DNA of 64,000 nt from an uncultured Fodinibius sp. (GTDB lineage: Bacteria; Bacteroidota; Rhodothermia; Balneolales; Balneolaceae): assembly GCA_913056455.1 (NCBI GenBank), contig CAJXMJ010000003.1, positions 124,001-188,000 of the forward strand, in the 5' to 3' direction. The translations under genes and the position numbers were made by a program. The notes beneath the pieces were generated by a model, which was not told the origin of the DNA, ran no database searches, and saw nothing but the letters and a program-made list of their open reading frames with translations. Numbering within the stretch: the stretch's first letter is position 1; each line of letters opens with the position of its first letter. Positions 54,695 to 63,338 of the stretch are shown here, piece by piece.

Positions 54695-55438
54695 ATGGCG
54701 GATTTCACAGGAAAAATAGTATTAATAACAGGCGGTGCCGGTGGCATTGGTCGGGAGACGGCCCAACAATTTTTAGATAAGGGCGCCCATGTTGAACTAT
54801 GGGATATGGATAAGGAAACCGGTGATAAGATAGTAACGAAATGGGCAAATGACGGTCACAAAGTTCATTTTGAAAAGGTGGATGTCACCGATTTTGATGC
54901 CGTAAAGCAAGCAATGAGCAATCTGAAGGAACGCTGGGGAGAGTTAGATGTACTGATTAATAATGCCGGAATAACACGCGATGCTACACTTAAGAAAATG
55001 AGTCCCGACGAATGGCAGCAGGTCGTAGATGTAAATCTAAACGGTGTGTTTTACTGTGGAAAGGCGGCAGCAGAGTTAATGAGGGAGCAGGAGTCGGGCG
55101 TTATCCTCAATGCCAGTTCCGTTGTAGGAGTATATGGGAATTTTGGACAAAGTAATTATGTAGCCACGAAGTCCGGTGTAATCGGTCTTACCAAGACATG
55201 GGCCAGGGAGCTTGGTCGAAAAGGCGTGCGCGTCAATGCTGTAGCACCCGGATTTATTGAGACGCCGATGGTCAATACTGTTCCCGACAAGGTATTAGAG
55301 AAATTAAAAGGGCAGACGCCTTTGGGACGCCTCGGAAAACCGGAAGACATCGCTTCGGCGTATGTCTTTCTGGCTTCCGAGCAGGCAGCCTTCATTACCG
55401 GAACCGTACTGCAAGTGGATGGGGGGCTCGTATTTTAA
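54695..55438 (+). CDS. FabG/PhbB-like short-chain dehydrogenase
   Basis: The 247-residue SDR has the cofactor motif T-G-G-A-G-G-I-G near 10-17 and N-N-A-G near 90. The catalytic Ser is near 141 in N-A-S-S-V-V-G and Y-V-A-T-K is near 155-159. The I-T-R-D-A-T-L-K-K-M segment and the V-D-G-G-L terminus match the 3-oxoacyl-reductase/acetoacetyl-CoA-reductase group, usually NADPH dependent. A 3-hydroxyacyl/3-oxoacyl conversion is the likeliest reaction. Its last base is the first base of the KAS III-like start codon. Confidence 0.9.
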   Translation: MADFTGKIVLITGGAGGIGRETAQQFLDKGAHVELWDMDKETGDKIVTKWANDGHKVHFEKVDVTDFDAVKQAMSNLKERWGELDVLINNAGITRDATLKKMSPDEWQQVVDVNLNGVFYCGKAAAELMREQESGVILNASSVVGVYGNFGQSNYVATKSGVIGLTKTWARELGRKGVRVNAVAPGFIETPMVNTVPDKVLEKLKGQTPLGRLGKPEDIASAYVFLASEQAAFITGTVLQVDGGLVF

Positions 55439-56427
55439 TGGGATATTCCAAAATTATTGCAAGTGGTTCATACGCCCCCGAGCAGGTTATTAAAAATGAA
55501 TGGTTCAATGAGCAGCTGGGTGAGGACGTCGATACCTGGCTCCGCGAAAATCTAACGATACGCGAGCGTCGGTGGATGGAGGAAGATCAGTCGACCAGTG
55601 ACCTGTGTGTAGAAGCAGGTAAAGCGGCATTGGATATGGCAGGTCTTCAGGAAGAAGACATCGATCTGTTGATTATAGCCACCGATACTCCTGATTTTAT
55701 TTCACCTTCAACCGCATCGGTAGTACAGCAAAAGATGGGATTGGTGAATGCAACCTCGCTGGATACCAATACCGCCTGCGCGGGCTTTCCCACGGCATTG
55801 ACAATAGCCAATAGTATGATGGTTGCCGATGAGGTCTATAAAAAGGTAATGGTGATTGGAGCTTACGGGATGAGTCGGTTTTTAGATCTGAATGATAAAA
55901 AGACGGTTACGCTTTTTGCTGACGGAGCCGGAGCAGTAATATTAGAGCCTGCAGAAAATAAAGATGAAGGATTTTTAGCTTCTGACTTACGGACGAAACC
56001 GGAGTATTATAAGCACATGGGTATTTATGGAGGTGGCGCAGCTGCTCCCGCAGCGCGAAGTGAGTCGAAGGGTGGAATGCAGTGTCTTCAGTTTGTTGAG
56101 AAGTTTCCCAAGGAAATCAATCCAAAAGTGTGGACCGAAATGATTCGGACCGTAGCTCAAAAAGGGAATTTTGATACGAATGATATTGCCGGTGCTTATA
56201 TGACACAGATAAATATCAACCAGATTTGGGAGACGATGGATAATCTTTCATTGAAGCGTGAGACAGCTCCAACTATTATGGACAAGTTTGGTTATACCGG
56301 TTCGGCAGCTATCCCGATGGTGTTCGATAAGGCACTTCGCAGTGATTCGATTTCAAAAGGCGATATTTTAGTATTTGTAGGATCCGGTGGAGGACTCCAT
56401 TTCGGAGCCTGTGCCTATAGATGGTAA
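55438..56427 (+). CDS. KAS III-like (FabH-family) enzyme with altered catalytic triad
   Basis: The 329-residue protein has the thiolase fold of 3-oxoacyl-ACP synthase III. The nucleophile is C114 in the usual N-T-A-C-A-G-F context. In FabH the other two residues are His in P-H-Q-A-N and Asn in G-N-T-S-A-A-S. Here the matching positions read M-T-Q-I-N-I-N, with Gln257 for His, and F-G-Y-T-G-S-A-A, with Tyr286 for Asn. Lack of these residues argues against normal decarboxylating condensation. It overlaps the SDR gene by one base (TAATG), so the products should be made together. The substrate is unknown. Confidence 0.82.
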   Translation: MGYSKIIASGSYAPEQVIKNEWFNEQLGEDVDTWLRENLTIRERRWMEEDQSTSDLCVEAGKAALDMAGLQEEDIDLLIIATDTPDFISPSTASVVQQKMGLVNATSLDTNTACAGFPTALTIANSMMVADEVYKKVMVIGAYGMSRFLDLNDKKTVTLFADGAGAVILEPAENKDEGFLASDLRTKPEYYKHMGIYGGGAAAPAARSESKGGMQCLQFVEKFPKEINPKVWTEMIRTVAQKGNFDTNDIAGAYMTQININQIWETMDNLSLKRETAPTIMDKFGYTGSAAIPMVFDKALRSDSISKGDILVFVGSGGGLHFGACAYRW

Positions 56428-56442
56428 TCTAATTACAATGTT

Positions 56443-56491
56443 ATCCTGAGCTTTGCTGAGCTAAAATAAGAAATACCAATTTGATCAGGAT
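56443..56491. repeat. intergenic repeat relic with ATCCTGA/TCAGGAT arms
   Basis: ATCCTGA (56443-56449) and TCAGGAT (56485-56491) are perfect complements within the 84-base spacer of the operon. Together with GCTTTGCTGAGC it resembles a decayed intergenic repeat of the ATCCTGAGC type. No T tract is present, so it should not fully stop transcription. Confidence 0.45.
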
Positions 56492-56511
56492 CTAATAGTA
56501 AACTATAAATA

Positions 56512-58062
56512 ATGGAATTAGCGTCATCATCAATGGTAACAGCAGGCTGGGTGCTTATCCTGTGCTATGCTGGAGTAATCCTATATTTTGTTATTCGTGG
56601 TGCGGGCCAGACCAAAGAGATGGACGATTACGCGCTTGGCAGTGTATTGTTTTCGCCCACTGCCGTAGGACTTTCATTGGCGGCCTCCATAACCAGTGCG
56701 GCGACGTTTATTATCAATCCCGGTTTCGTTTCGCTGTATGGATTTAGTGGCGTTATTGCTATGGGATTGGCACTCCCGTTGGCAACACTGGGTTCGCTCA
56801 TCTTGTTTACCAAGGGGTTTCGGAATTTTGGGACCAATGTCAAAGCTCTGAGTATGGCCGACTGGATCCGAAAAATGTACGACAGCCGACGCTTTGGAAT
56901 TCTGTTCGGATTTCTTTCTTTCCTGCTTATTACGTTTATCGTTCTTATTTGTGTGGGTCTTACTAAGGTACTTGCAAGTACCCTCAATATCAGAGAATTT
57001 TACGTTCTGTTGGGCATCGTCATTTTTATTTTTGGATACATGATGTACGGTGGTGCGAACTCTATGGTGTATACCAATACCATTCAAGCCATCCTTATGG
57101 TCATTGTCGCAATTATGTTATTGGGATCGGGATATGATCACTTTAGTAATGGTGTAACCGGTTTCATGGAGAAGCTCAATGCTATAGACCCGAAGCTTAC
57201 ACAGCTGACCAACGACAGCAGCTTTCTGTTTCGTGATTACTTCGAGATTTTTGTGGCACCATTTATTGTGGGTATCGCCATCGTTTGTCAGCCGCACATT
57301 CTGACGAAATCACTTCTCCTGGATCGCGAAGAAGATGTGAATCGCTATTTGATTGTCGGTATCACGACGCAATTCTTATTCTTTTTAGTAGTAATTGCAG
57401 GACTTTATGCACGAATTAGTTTTCCTGATTTATCAGTAGATGGTGAAGCCCTTGCTATGGATGGCATTGTTTCGGCGTATGTCGTTAAAGAATTTAAGGT
57501 TGCTATAGCCCTTATTATTGTATTGGGATTAATTTCAGCTGGTGTATCAACGCTTGAGAGTCTTATTCAGTCACTTTCTACTTCTATCACCAATGATATT
57601 ATCGAGCCCTTGTTCGGGAAAGGAATTTTTGAAAAAGATATTTTTGGTCTCCCGGCCAAGCTGGTGTACAATCGTTTTGTGATTGTGGCTATGGGGATCG
57701 TTACCGTGTTTCTATCCTGGCAGCAGTTGGTTAATCCAAAGTTAAGCGTGGGTATTTTTGCCCAAAACGGAGTTTATGCCTACTTCTCAGCAGCTTTTGT
57801 CCCTATTTTGATGGGCATGTTTTTTAAGAATGTCCCCAAAGAAGCGCCCATTTGGGCTTCTCTTGTAGCGGTTACCGTGCACTTTACGGTGTACTACGGA
57901 CAGATTCGCGTACCGTTTTCTGAGGCCGATGGCGAAAATCCTGCCGTTGCAGCAGCTTTGGCTATTACAAGTGCGGTTATGGCAGGATTTGCTATCTACG
58001 CGATAAAGAACAAAGGCATTCAACTTCGAAGTGATAACGAGAAAGCAACAGCCTCGGTATAG
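56512..58062 (+). CDS. sodium:solute symporter (SSS family)
   Basis: The 516-residue protein has about 13 hydrophobic helices and the SSS/PanF-like layout. An N-terminal helix is followed by the S-L-A-A-S-I-T-S-A-A-T-F segment near 57-66, which forms part of the sodium and substrate site. The Y-G-G-A-N-S-M-V-Y-T-N segment near 180-190 is typical. SSS carriers take up acetate, other monocarboxylates, pantothenate or proline with Na+. Within this operon a carboxylic acid is plausible. It lies 84 bases after the KAS III-like gene and three bases before the acyl-CoA ligase. Confidence 0.9.
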   Translation: MELASSSMVTAGWVLILCYAGVILYFVIRGAGQTKEMDDYALGSVLFSPTAVGLSLAASITSAATFIINPGFVSLYGFSGVIAMGLALPLATLGSLILFTKGFRNFGTNVKALSMADWIRKMYDSRRFGILFGFLSFLLITFIVLICVGLTKVLASTLNIREFYVLLGIVIFIFGYMMYGGANSMVYTNTIQAILMVIVAIMLLGSGYDHFSNGVTGFMEKLNAIDPKLTQLTNDSSFLFRDYFEIFVAPFIVGIAIVCQPHILTKSLLLDREEDVNRYLIVGITTQFLFFLVVIAGLYARISFPDLSVDGEALAMDGIVSAYVVKEFKVAIALIIVLGLISAGVSTLESLIQSLSTSITNDIIEPLFGKGIFEKDIFGLPAKLVYNRFVIVAMGIVTVFLSWQQLVNPKLSVGIFAQNGVYAYFSAAFVPILMGMFFKNVPKEAPIWASLVAVTVHFTVYYGQIRVPFSEADGENPAVAAALAITSAVMAGFAIYAIKNKGIQLRSDNEKATASV

Positions 58063-58065
58063 ATT

Positions 58066-59556
58066 ATGAATTACAACAACTGGCTTACAAAAAGAGAGCG
58101 ATATGCGCCGCAGAAAGAGGCTGTGATTGATACAGTTGGTGGCAAGCGGTATTCGTATCAAGAGCTCAATCAAAAAGCGAATCGACTGGCAGGATACCTG
58201 CAGCAGGAATGCGGGTTGAAAGCAGGAGACCGTCTGGCGGTTGTCTCAAAAAATAATGTCGAATATGTGATCCTATTTTTTGCCTGTGCCAAGGTTGGAG
58301 TGATTATGGTGCCGTTGAATTATCGATTGCCGAAAGCCGGGCTGAATGAACTGTTGGAGGATGCAGATCCTCACTTGGTTGTTTATTCTGATGAGTTTTC
58401 TTTTGTGAAAGAGGATACTGCCGAAGTTGTTTCGTTTAATTCGATTGCAAAGGTTTTGGACAGTTCTCAGCAAGATCTTGAATTATATGAGGCTGATGCC
58501 GAAGACATTGCCATGATTCTGTATACGTCGGGCACGACAGGGAAGTCGAAGGGAGCGATGATCTCATGGCGGCAGATTCACTGGAATTCCATAAATACTG
58601 AGATTAGCCTTGAGCTTACCGGACAGGATTGTGCTTTCGTCAACACGCCTTTCTATCATACCGGTGGCTGGCATGTCCTTTTGATGCCGCTTATCCACCA
58701 CGGAGGAAAACTGGTGCTACAGCGTGAGTTTGATGCTGCTGAATGTAATGAGCTTATTGAAAAAGAGGGTATTACCATTCTGTTTGGGATTCCTACGATG
58801 CTTCGAATGATGATGGAGGAGTCCAATTTTGATGAAGTAGATACAAGCAGTGTTCGATTTGCGATATGTGGGGGCGAATCGTGTCCCATTCCCATTATTA
58901 ATCGCTATAAAGAGAAAGGAATTCCTATCCGCCAGGGATATGGATTGACAGAGGCAGGCCCTAACTGTTATTCATTACCGGCCGAGGATGCCATTCGCAA
59001 AAAGGGATCCGTAGGCTTTCCGAACTTCCATATTGGGGTTAAAATTGTGAATGATAACAATGAGGAGGTTCCGCAGGGAGAAGTGGGCGAACTGCTGATG
59101 AAAGGTCCGCATGTGTTTGCCGGCTACTGGAAAAATCCGGAAGCCACCGAAGAAAATATTGATGAGGGCTGGGTACATACGGGCGACTTGTTTCGCTGCG
59201 ATGATGACGGCTACTATTATATGGTGGGACGTAAGAAAGAGATGTATATCAGCGGCGGAGAAAATGTATATCCCGTGCAGGTTGAAAAAGTTATTTACGA
59301 GCATGACGCCGTTGCGCAAGTGGCCGTTATTGGCGTGCCCGATGAGCAGTGGGGCGAAACCGGATGCGCTTTTGTGGTCCTCAAGGATGATGCTTCTTTG
59401 ACAAAGAATGAGTTGCAAAGCTATTGTCGGGAGTATCTGGCCGGATATCAGATACCAAAGCATATATTCTTTAAGGATTCGCTGCCGATCGGAGATTCAA
59501 ATAAAATCCAGAAGCGTGATCTGGAAGAAGAATTTAAGGAGATAATGCATGAGTAG
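58066..59556 (+). CDS. class I acyl-CoA synthetase (AMP-forming)
   Basis: This ATP-dependent ligase joins a carboxylic acid to CoA through an acyl-AMP. The 496-residue protein has the AMP-binding motif Y-T-S-G-T-T-G-K-S-K-G near 152-162 and the G-Y-G-L-T-E-A-G-P motif near 290. H-T-G-D-L-F near 370 and G-R-K-K-E-M-Y-I-S-G-G-E-N-V-Y-P near 385-400 follow. The C-terminal Lys lies in K-I-Q-K-R-D-L. It is complete. The pattern suits a medium- or aromatic-acid substrate; which acid is not known. Eight bases overlap the next hydrolase gene. Confidence 0.92.
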   Translation: MNYNNWLTKRERYAPQKEAVIDTVGGKRYSYQELNQKANRLAGYLQQECGLKAGDRLAVVSKNNVEYVILFFACAKVGVIMVPLNYRLPKAGLNELLEDADPHLVVYSDEFSFVKEDTAEVVSFNSIAKVLDSSQQDLELYEADAEDIAMILYTSGTTGKSKGAMISWRQIHWNSINTEISLELTGQDCAFVNTPFYHTGGWHVLLMPLIHHGGKLVLQREFDAAECNELIEKEGITILFGIPTMLRMMMEESNFDEVDTSSVRFAICGGESCPIPIINRYKEKGIPIRQGYGLTEAGPNCYSLPAEDAIRKKGSVGFPNFHIGVKIVNDNNEEVPQGEVGELLMKGPHVFAGYWKNPEATEENIDEGWVHTGDLFRCDDDGYYYMVGRKKEMYISGGENVYPVQVEKVIYEHDAVAQVAVIGVPDEQWGETGCAFVVLKDDASLTKNELQSYCREYLAGYQIPKHIFFKDSLPIGDSNKIQKRDLEEEFKEIMHE

Positions 59557-60625
59557 AATCAACCATCTTCCGGGAATATCGTCGCAGTTTATAGAAACCA
59601 GCCGCTTGAGCATGCATCTGCTTACGGTAGGCAGTAAACAGAATACACCAATGTTATTTTTGCACGGTAATACGTGTACTTCCACGATATGGGAGGAGTT
59701 CATGCTGCGATTTGCAGATGAGTTTTATTGTATTGCACCCGACCTGCGTGGGTTTGGAGACACCGAAAAAAAAGTTATTGATGCAACACGAGGTATCGGG
59801 GATTGGCTGGATGATATAACGGCACTTATTAAAAAAATGGATCTGTCCCCATTTCACCTGGTGGGACATTCATTGGGTGGTTTTGTCTGTTGGGGACTTA
59901 TTGCACGGCATGCGGCAGATATTTTAACAGTAACGCTTATTTCTCCGGGTCCTCCGATGGGATTCGGCGGCATCCACGGTGAGCAGGGGGAGGCTAATAA
60001 TCCTAATTATTCGGGTTCCGGAGGAGGTATTGTTGTGGATGCATTTGCTGATCGATTAATTGCGGGCGACCGTTCGAAAGATCATCCCCTGTATTCGCCC
60101 AGAAATATGATGAATAGGCTTTTTTGGAAAGAGGGGTTTAAAGCGGACCGCGAGGATGATATTCTCACGGCGATGTTGCAAATCCATACCGGGGATAAGC
60201 ATTATCCCGGCGATTCTGAGAAATCTGAATACTGGCCGGGTGTGGCACCGGGTAGATATGGGCCTGTGAATGCGCTTTCACCGAAGTATAATAAAACGTT
60301 GTTGAACAATTTTTTAAATGCCGAACCCAAGCCCCCACTACTGTGGATACATGGCAAGGATGATAATATCATTTCGGATACATCTTTTTCGGATCCGGGG
60401 TATCAAGGTAAAATGAGTTTGCGAGGGGGTTGGCCTGGTGAGGATAAGTATCCGCCCCAGCCAATGGAATCACAGATTAAATACAGCCTTGCTGAATATC
60501 AGTCGAAGGGAGGTAGGGTTTATCGTAAGAAAATAAGCGATTGTGGTCATACACCTTTTATTGAAAAGCCAGATATAACGAACCAGGCACTATTGAATCA
60601 TGTCCAAAAAATCATAAAACAATAA
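59549..60625 (+). CDS. alpha/beta hydrolase without signal peptide
   Basis: The 358-residue protein has the alpha/beta hydrolase fold. The oxyanion segment L-F-L-H-G-N-T-C-T is near 37-45, and the nucleophile elbow G-H-S-L-G-G is near 109-114. The acid is in H-G-K-D-D-N-I near 268-274 and the His in D-C-G-H-T-P-F near 334. There is an insertion region between 150 and 260, probably a lid domain. Without a signal peptide it should act in the cytoplasm, unlike the first hydrolase of the operon. A cytoplasmic thioesterase, lactonase or esterase role is possible. Confidence 0.85.
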   Translation: MSRINHLPGISSQFIETSRLSMHLLTVGSKQNTPMLFLHGNTCTSTIWEEFMLRFADEFYCIAPDLRGFGDTEKKVIDATRGIGDWLDDITALIKKMDLSPFHLVGHSLGGFVCWGLIARHAADILTVTLISPGPPMGFGGIHGEQGEANNPNYSGSGGGIVVDAFADRLIAGDRSKDHPLYSPRNMMNRLFWKEGFKADREDDILTAMLQIHTGDKHYPGDSEKSEYWPGVAPGRYGPVNALSPKYNKTLLNNFLNAEPKPPLLWIHGKDDNIISDTSFSDPGYQGKMSLRGGWPGEDKYPPQPMESQIKYSLAEYQSKGGRVYRKKISDCGHTPFIEKPDITNQALLNHVQKIIKQ

Positions 60626-60733
60626 TTTTTTTCGGAATAGTATTTGAAAGTTTTAAAAACTTTGATAACCATAGAAGTAAAGTATGTAGATTTTCAACCT
60701 TAATAATAAATCCCAACAAAAAGGGGAATACCT

Positions 60734-63205
60734 ATGAAAATACAATCAATAATAGCAGTGTTTTGCTTTCTGTTGTTCTCGGCGATGGGGGCGACAGCGC
60801 AAAATACAGGGACTATAGAGGGTACGGTAACAGACCAAGAATCCGGAGAGGTGATGCCGGGTGTTAATGTTGCTCTAATCGGGACCACGAAAGGAGCAGC
60901 AACGAATGAGGCCGGCGAATATGCAATTACAGAAGTTGAGCCGGGTACTTATACCGTAAAAGCAACGTACTTGGGCTATGCCACATTCGAGAGCGATGAA
61001 TTAACGGTAGAGGCGGGCGAAACGGTCACGCTTAATATCGGTTTGGAACAAACGGTGTGGCGTGGCAATGAAGTGGTAGTATCCGGATCACGCAGACCGG
61101 AAAAGCTGCTTGAATCGCCGACAACCATTGAGCGGGTTTCCCTGGAGGATATCGAAACCTCAGGCGGATCTACATTTATGTCTACGCTGTCGAATTTAAA
61201 AGGGGTTAACTACACCAATGCCGGTATGAATACGCAGTTGATTTCTGCCCGTGGGTTTAACAGCAGCTTTAATACACGTATGCTGTTTCTAATTGACGGT
61301 CGACTGGCAACTCTCGGTGGTACAGGGTTGCCGCAGGGTAACTTCTTGCCGTCCAGTAAAATTGATTTAAAAAGCATAGAGGTGGTGTTAGGACCTGCAG
61401 CTGCACTCTATGGACCCAACTCAGGTTCGGGGGTAGTAAATGTAACTACGAAAGATCCTTGGGACCAGTCCGGTGTAGCAGTTGAGGCACGAGCGGGGAA
61501 TCAGTCGCTTCGTGATATCAATTATCGTATAGCCGGGACAGTGAACGAGAATTTCGGCTACAAAGTGACCGGTCAATATATGCAGGCCGTTGATTTTAAA
61601 CCTCAGCGTGAAGATAGCCTACATTTCTATCAGGCAGCCGGGACAAAACCTACCGCTGCAAATACAGTATTTGAAACCGATGTAGTTGAAGATTACGATG
61701 TAGGGGCGACTAAGATTAATGGATCACTGTATTACAAATTAGGTGATTGGAAAGTGAGCGGTACCTATGGATGGTCGTCGACTGATCAATTTTCACTGAC
61801 CGGAAACGGACGTAATCGTATTGAGGATTGGCAGGTAGATTACCAGACATTCCAGGTAAGCCATGCGAATTGGTTTGCACAGGTTACTCGTACCGGGAAT
61901 AAGGCGGGAAGTTATCAATTGAACCAGGTAGTACCAGCCGTGCAAGCGATGGTGAATGCCGGTATGTCGCTAGATCAGATTGATATTGAAAGCATTCGGG
62001 AAAGCGTTGCTTTTATCGATGATACCGAAATTTATGACTCAGAACTACAATACAACGACCAGTTCGGTGATTTGAATGTAGTAGCGGGAGTGAATTACCG
62101 AAATTACTTGCCGGAGTCGCAGGGAACGTATCTCGCAGATGGACAAGGACAGGATATAAGTCGTGAGTTGTTCGGCGGGTATGCGCAACTTGATTACGAT
62201 GTAGTGCCAGACAAACTGCAGCTGGTAGCAGCGGCACGCGTAGATGCCAATACTGATTATGATACACAGTTTAGTCCCAAGGGGTCGGTTGTTTATACCG
62301 CCGTGCCGGGACACAATATTCGTGCGACATATAATCGTGCATTTACAACACCAACAATCCTGCAGAGTCATGCCTATATACCAGTACCTGATCTATTTGC
62401 ACCGGGATATTCGTTTCTAATTGGCGGTAATACCGAGGGATATACTATTGAAGATCCTTCGGGCAATGTTGTAAATACGATTGACCCTACTTCACCGGAA
62501 GAAGTTAATTCTATGGAATTAGGCTACAAAGGAGCTTTTGGAGAGAAGCTTTTTATCGATGTGGTAGGATATTATTCGTGGTATCAGAATTTCATTGGTA
62601 CGGATGTTGTTGCCGATGGAATCAATACTGTCGCATATCGTAATGGAGAACAAGTAATGGTAGATGGTAGCACTTTCACAGCCTTGCAAACCTATATTAA
62701 CTTTGGAGAGGCTGAGGTGCAGGGCTTCGATCTTGGATTAAATTACTACTTCAACGATCGATACAGTATGAATGCAAATTTATCTACGATCAAGTTGGTT
62801 GATTTCACAAATGAGACTACCGATGCTCAGCTGCCGTTGAATACACCACCCCTAAAAATTAAGGGTGGATTTACAGCTAAACAGCTCTTTGACAGTGATG
62901 CACTTCGAAATCCTTTTGTTAAGATCAACGGTCGCTGGCAAGACAGTTACCAGTTTCTATCCGGCTACTGGAATACGAATGTCTTGTTGGATGATAATGG
63001 GGATTTTACGGATAAAGAAGAGCTTCCTTCAAAGTTTGAGCTCGATGTTTCGCTTGGATTCGATGTTATGGATACCGGTCTTTCATTACAGGCCAGTGTA
63101 AATAATGTGTTCGATACTGAGAAAGTAGACCAGCTGGGAACTCCACCGATGGGACGTACATTCTGGATATCCCTCAAGTATAACTTCGAGGGGCTGCGCT
63201 TATAG
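60734..63205 (+). CDS. TonB-dependent receptor with carboxypeptidase-like N-domain
   Basis: The 823-residue outer-membrane protein has a signal peptide ending T-A-Q near 23, a carboxypeptidase-regulatory-like domain (about 27-105) and a plug domain (about 120-240). The plug shows F-L-I-D-G-R near 190 and V-L-G-P-A-A-A-L-Y-G-P-N-S-G-S-G near 218-233. A C-terminal barrel ends in the usual aromatic strand. There is no SusD partner, so it is a classic TBDT, not a SusC. It follows the hydrolase gene by 108 bases and is probably the outer-membrane entry step of the same pathway. Confidence 0.9.
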   Translation: MKIQSIIAVFCFLLFSAMGATAQNTGTIEGTVTDQESGEVMPGVNVALIGTTKGAATNEAGEYAITEVEPGTYTVKATYLGYATFESDELTVEAGETVTLNIGLEQTVWRGNEVVVSGSRRPEKLLESPTTIERVSLEDIETSGGSTFMSTLSNLKGVNYTNAGMNTQLISARGFNSSFNTRMLFLIDGRLATLGGTGLPQGNFLPSSKIDLKSIEVVLGPAAALYGPNSGSGVVNVTTKDPWDQSGVAVEARAGNQSLRDINYRIAGTVNENFGYKVTGQYMQAVDFKPQREDSLHFYQAAGTKPTAANTVFETDVVEDYDVGATKINGSLYYKLGDWKVSGTYGWSSTDQFSLTGNGRNRIEDWQVDYQTFQVSHANWFAQVTRTGNKAGSYQLNQVVPAVQAMVNAGMSLDQIDIESIRESVAFIDDTEIYDSELQYNDQFGDLNVVAGVNYRNYLPESQGTYLADGQGQDISRELFGGYAQLDYDVVPDKLQLVAAARVDANTDYDTQFSPKGSVVYTAVPGHNIRATYNRAFTTPTILQSHAYIPVPDLFAPGYSFLIGGNTEGYTIEDPSGNVVNTIDPTSPEEVNSMELGYKGAFGEKLFIDVVGYYSWYQNFIGTDVVADGINTVAYRNGEQVMVDGSTFTALQTYINFGEAEVQGFDLGLNYYFNDRYSMNANLSTIKLVDFTNETTDAQLPLNTPPLKIKGGFTAKQLFDSDALRNPFVKINGRWQDSYQFLSGYWNTNVLLDDNGDFTDKEELPSKFELDVSLGFDVMDTGLSLQASVNNVFDTEKVDQLGTPPMGRTFWISLKYNFEGLRL

Positions 63206-63225
63206 TAACTTCTTTAGCATTGATG

Positions 63226-63262
63226 AAAAGCCTGCTTCGGTAATCGGAGCAGGCTTTTTTTA
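63226..63262 (+). terminator. rho-independent terminator after the TonB receptor
   Basis: The 11-bp stem AAAAGCCTGCT (63226-63236) / AGCAGGCTTTT (63248-63258) is perfect and is followed by further T residues. It ends the uptake operon before the GntR regulator. Confidence 0.92.
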
Positions 63263-63338
63263 TTTTTAATTCATCTGTGAGAAAGAGCAGTGAAACACCT
63301 ATCTTTTGTGCGTTAATTGTTAACATTATTCGTACCCG

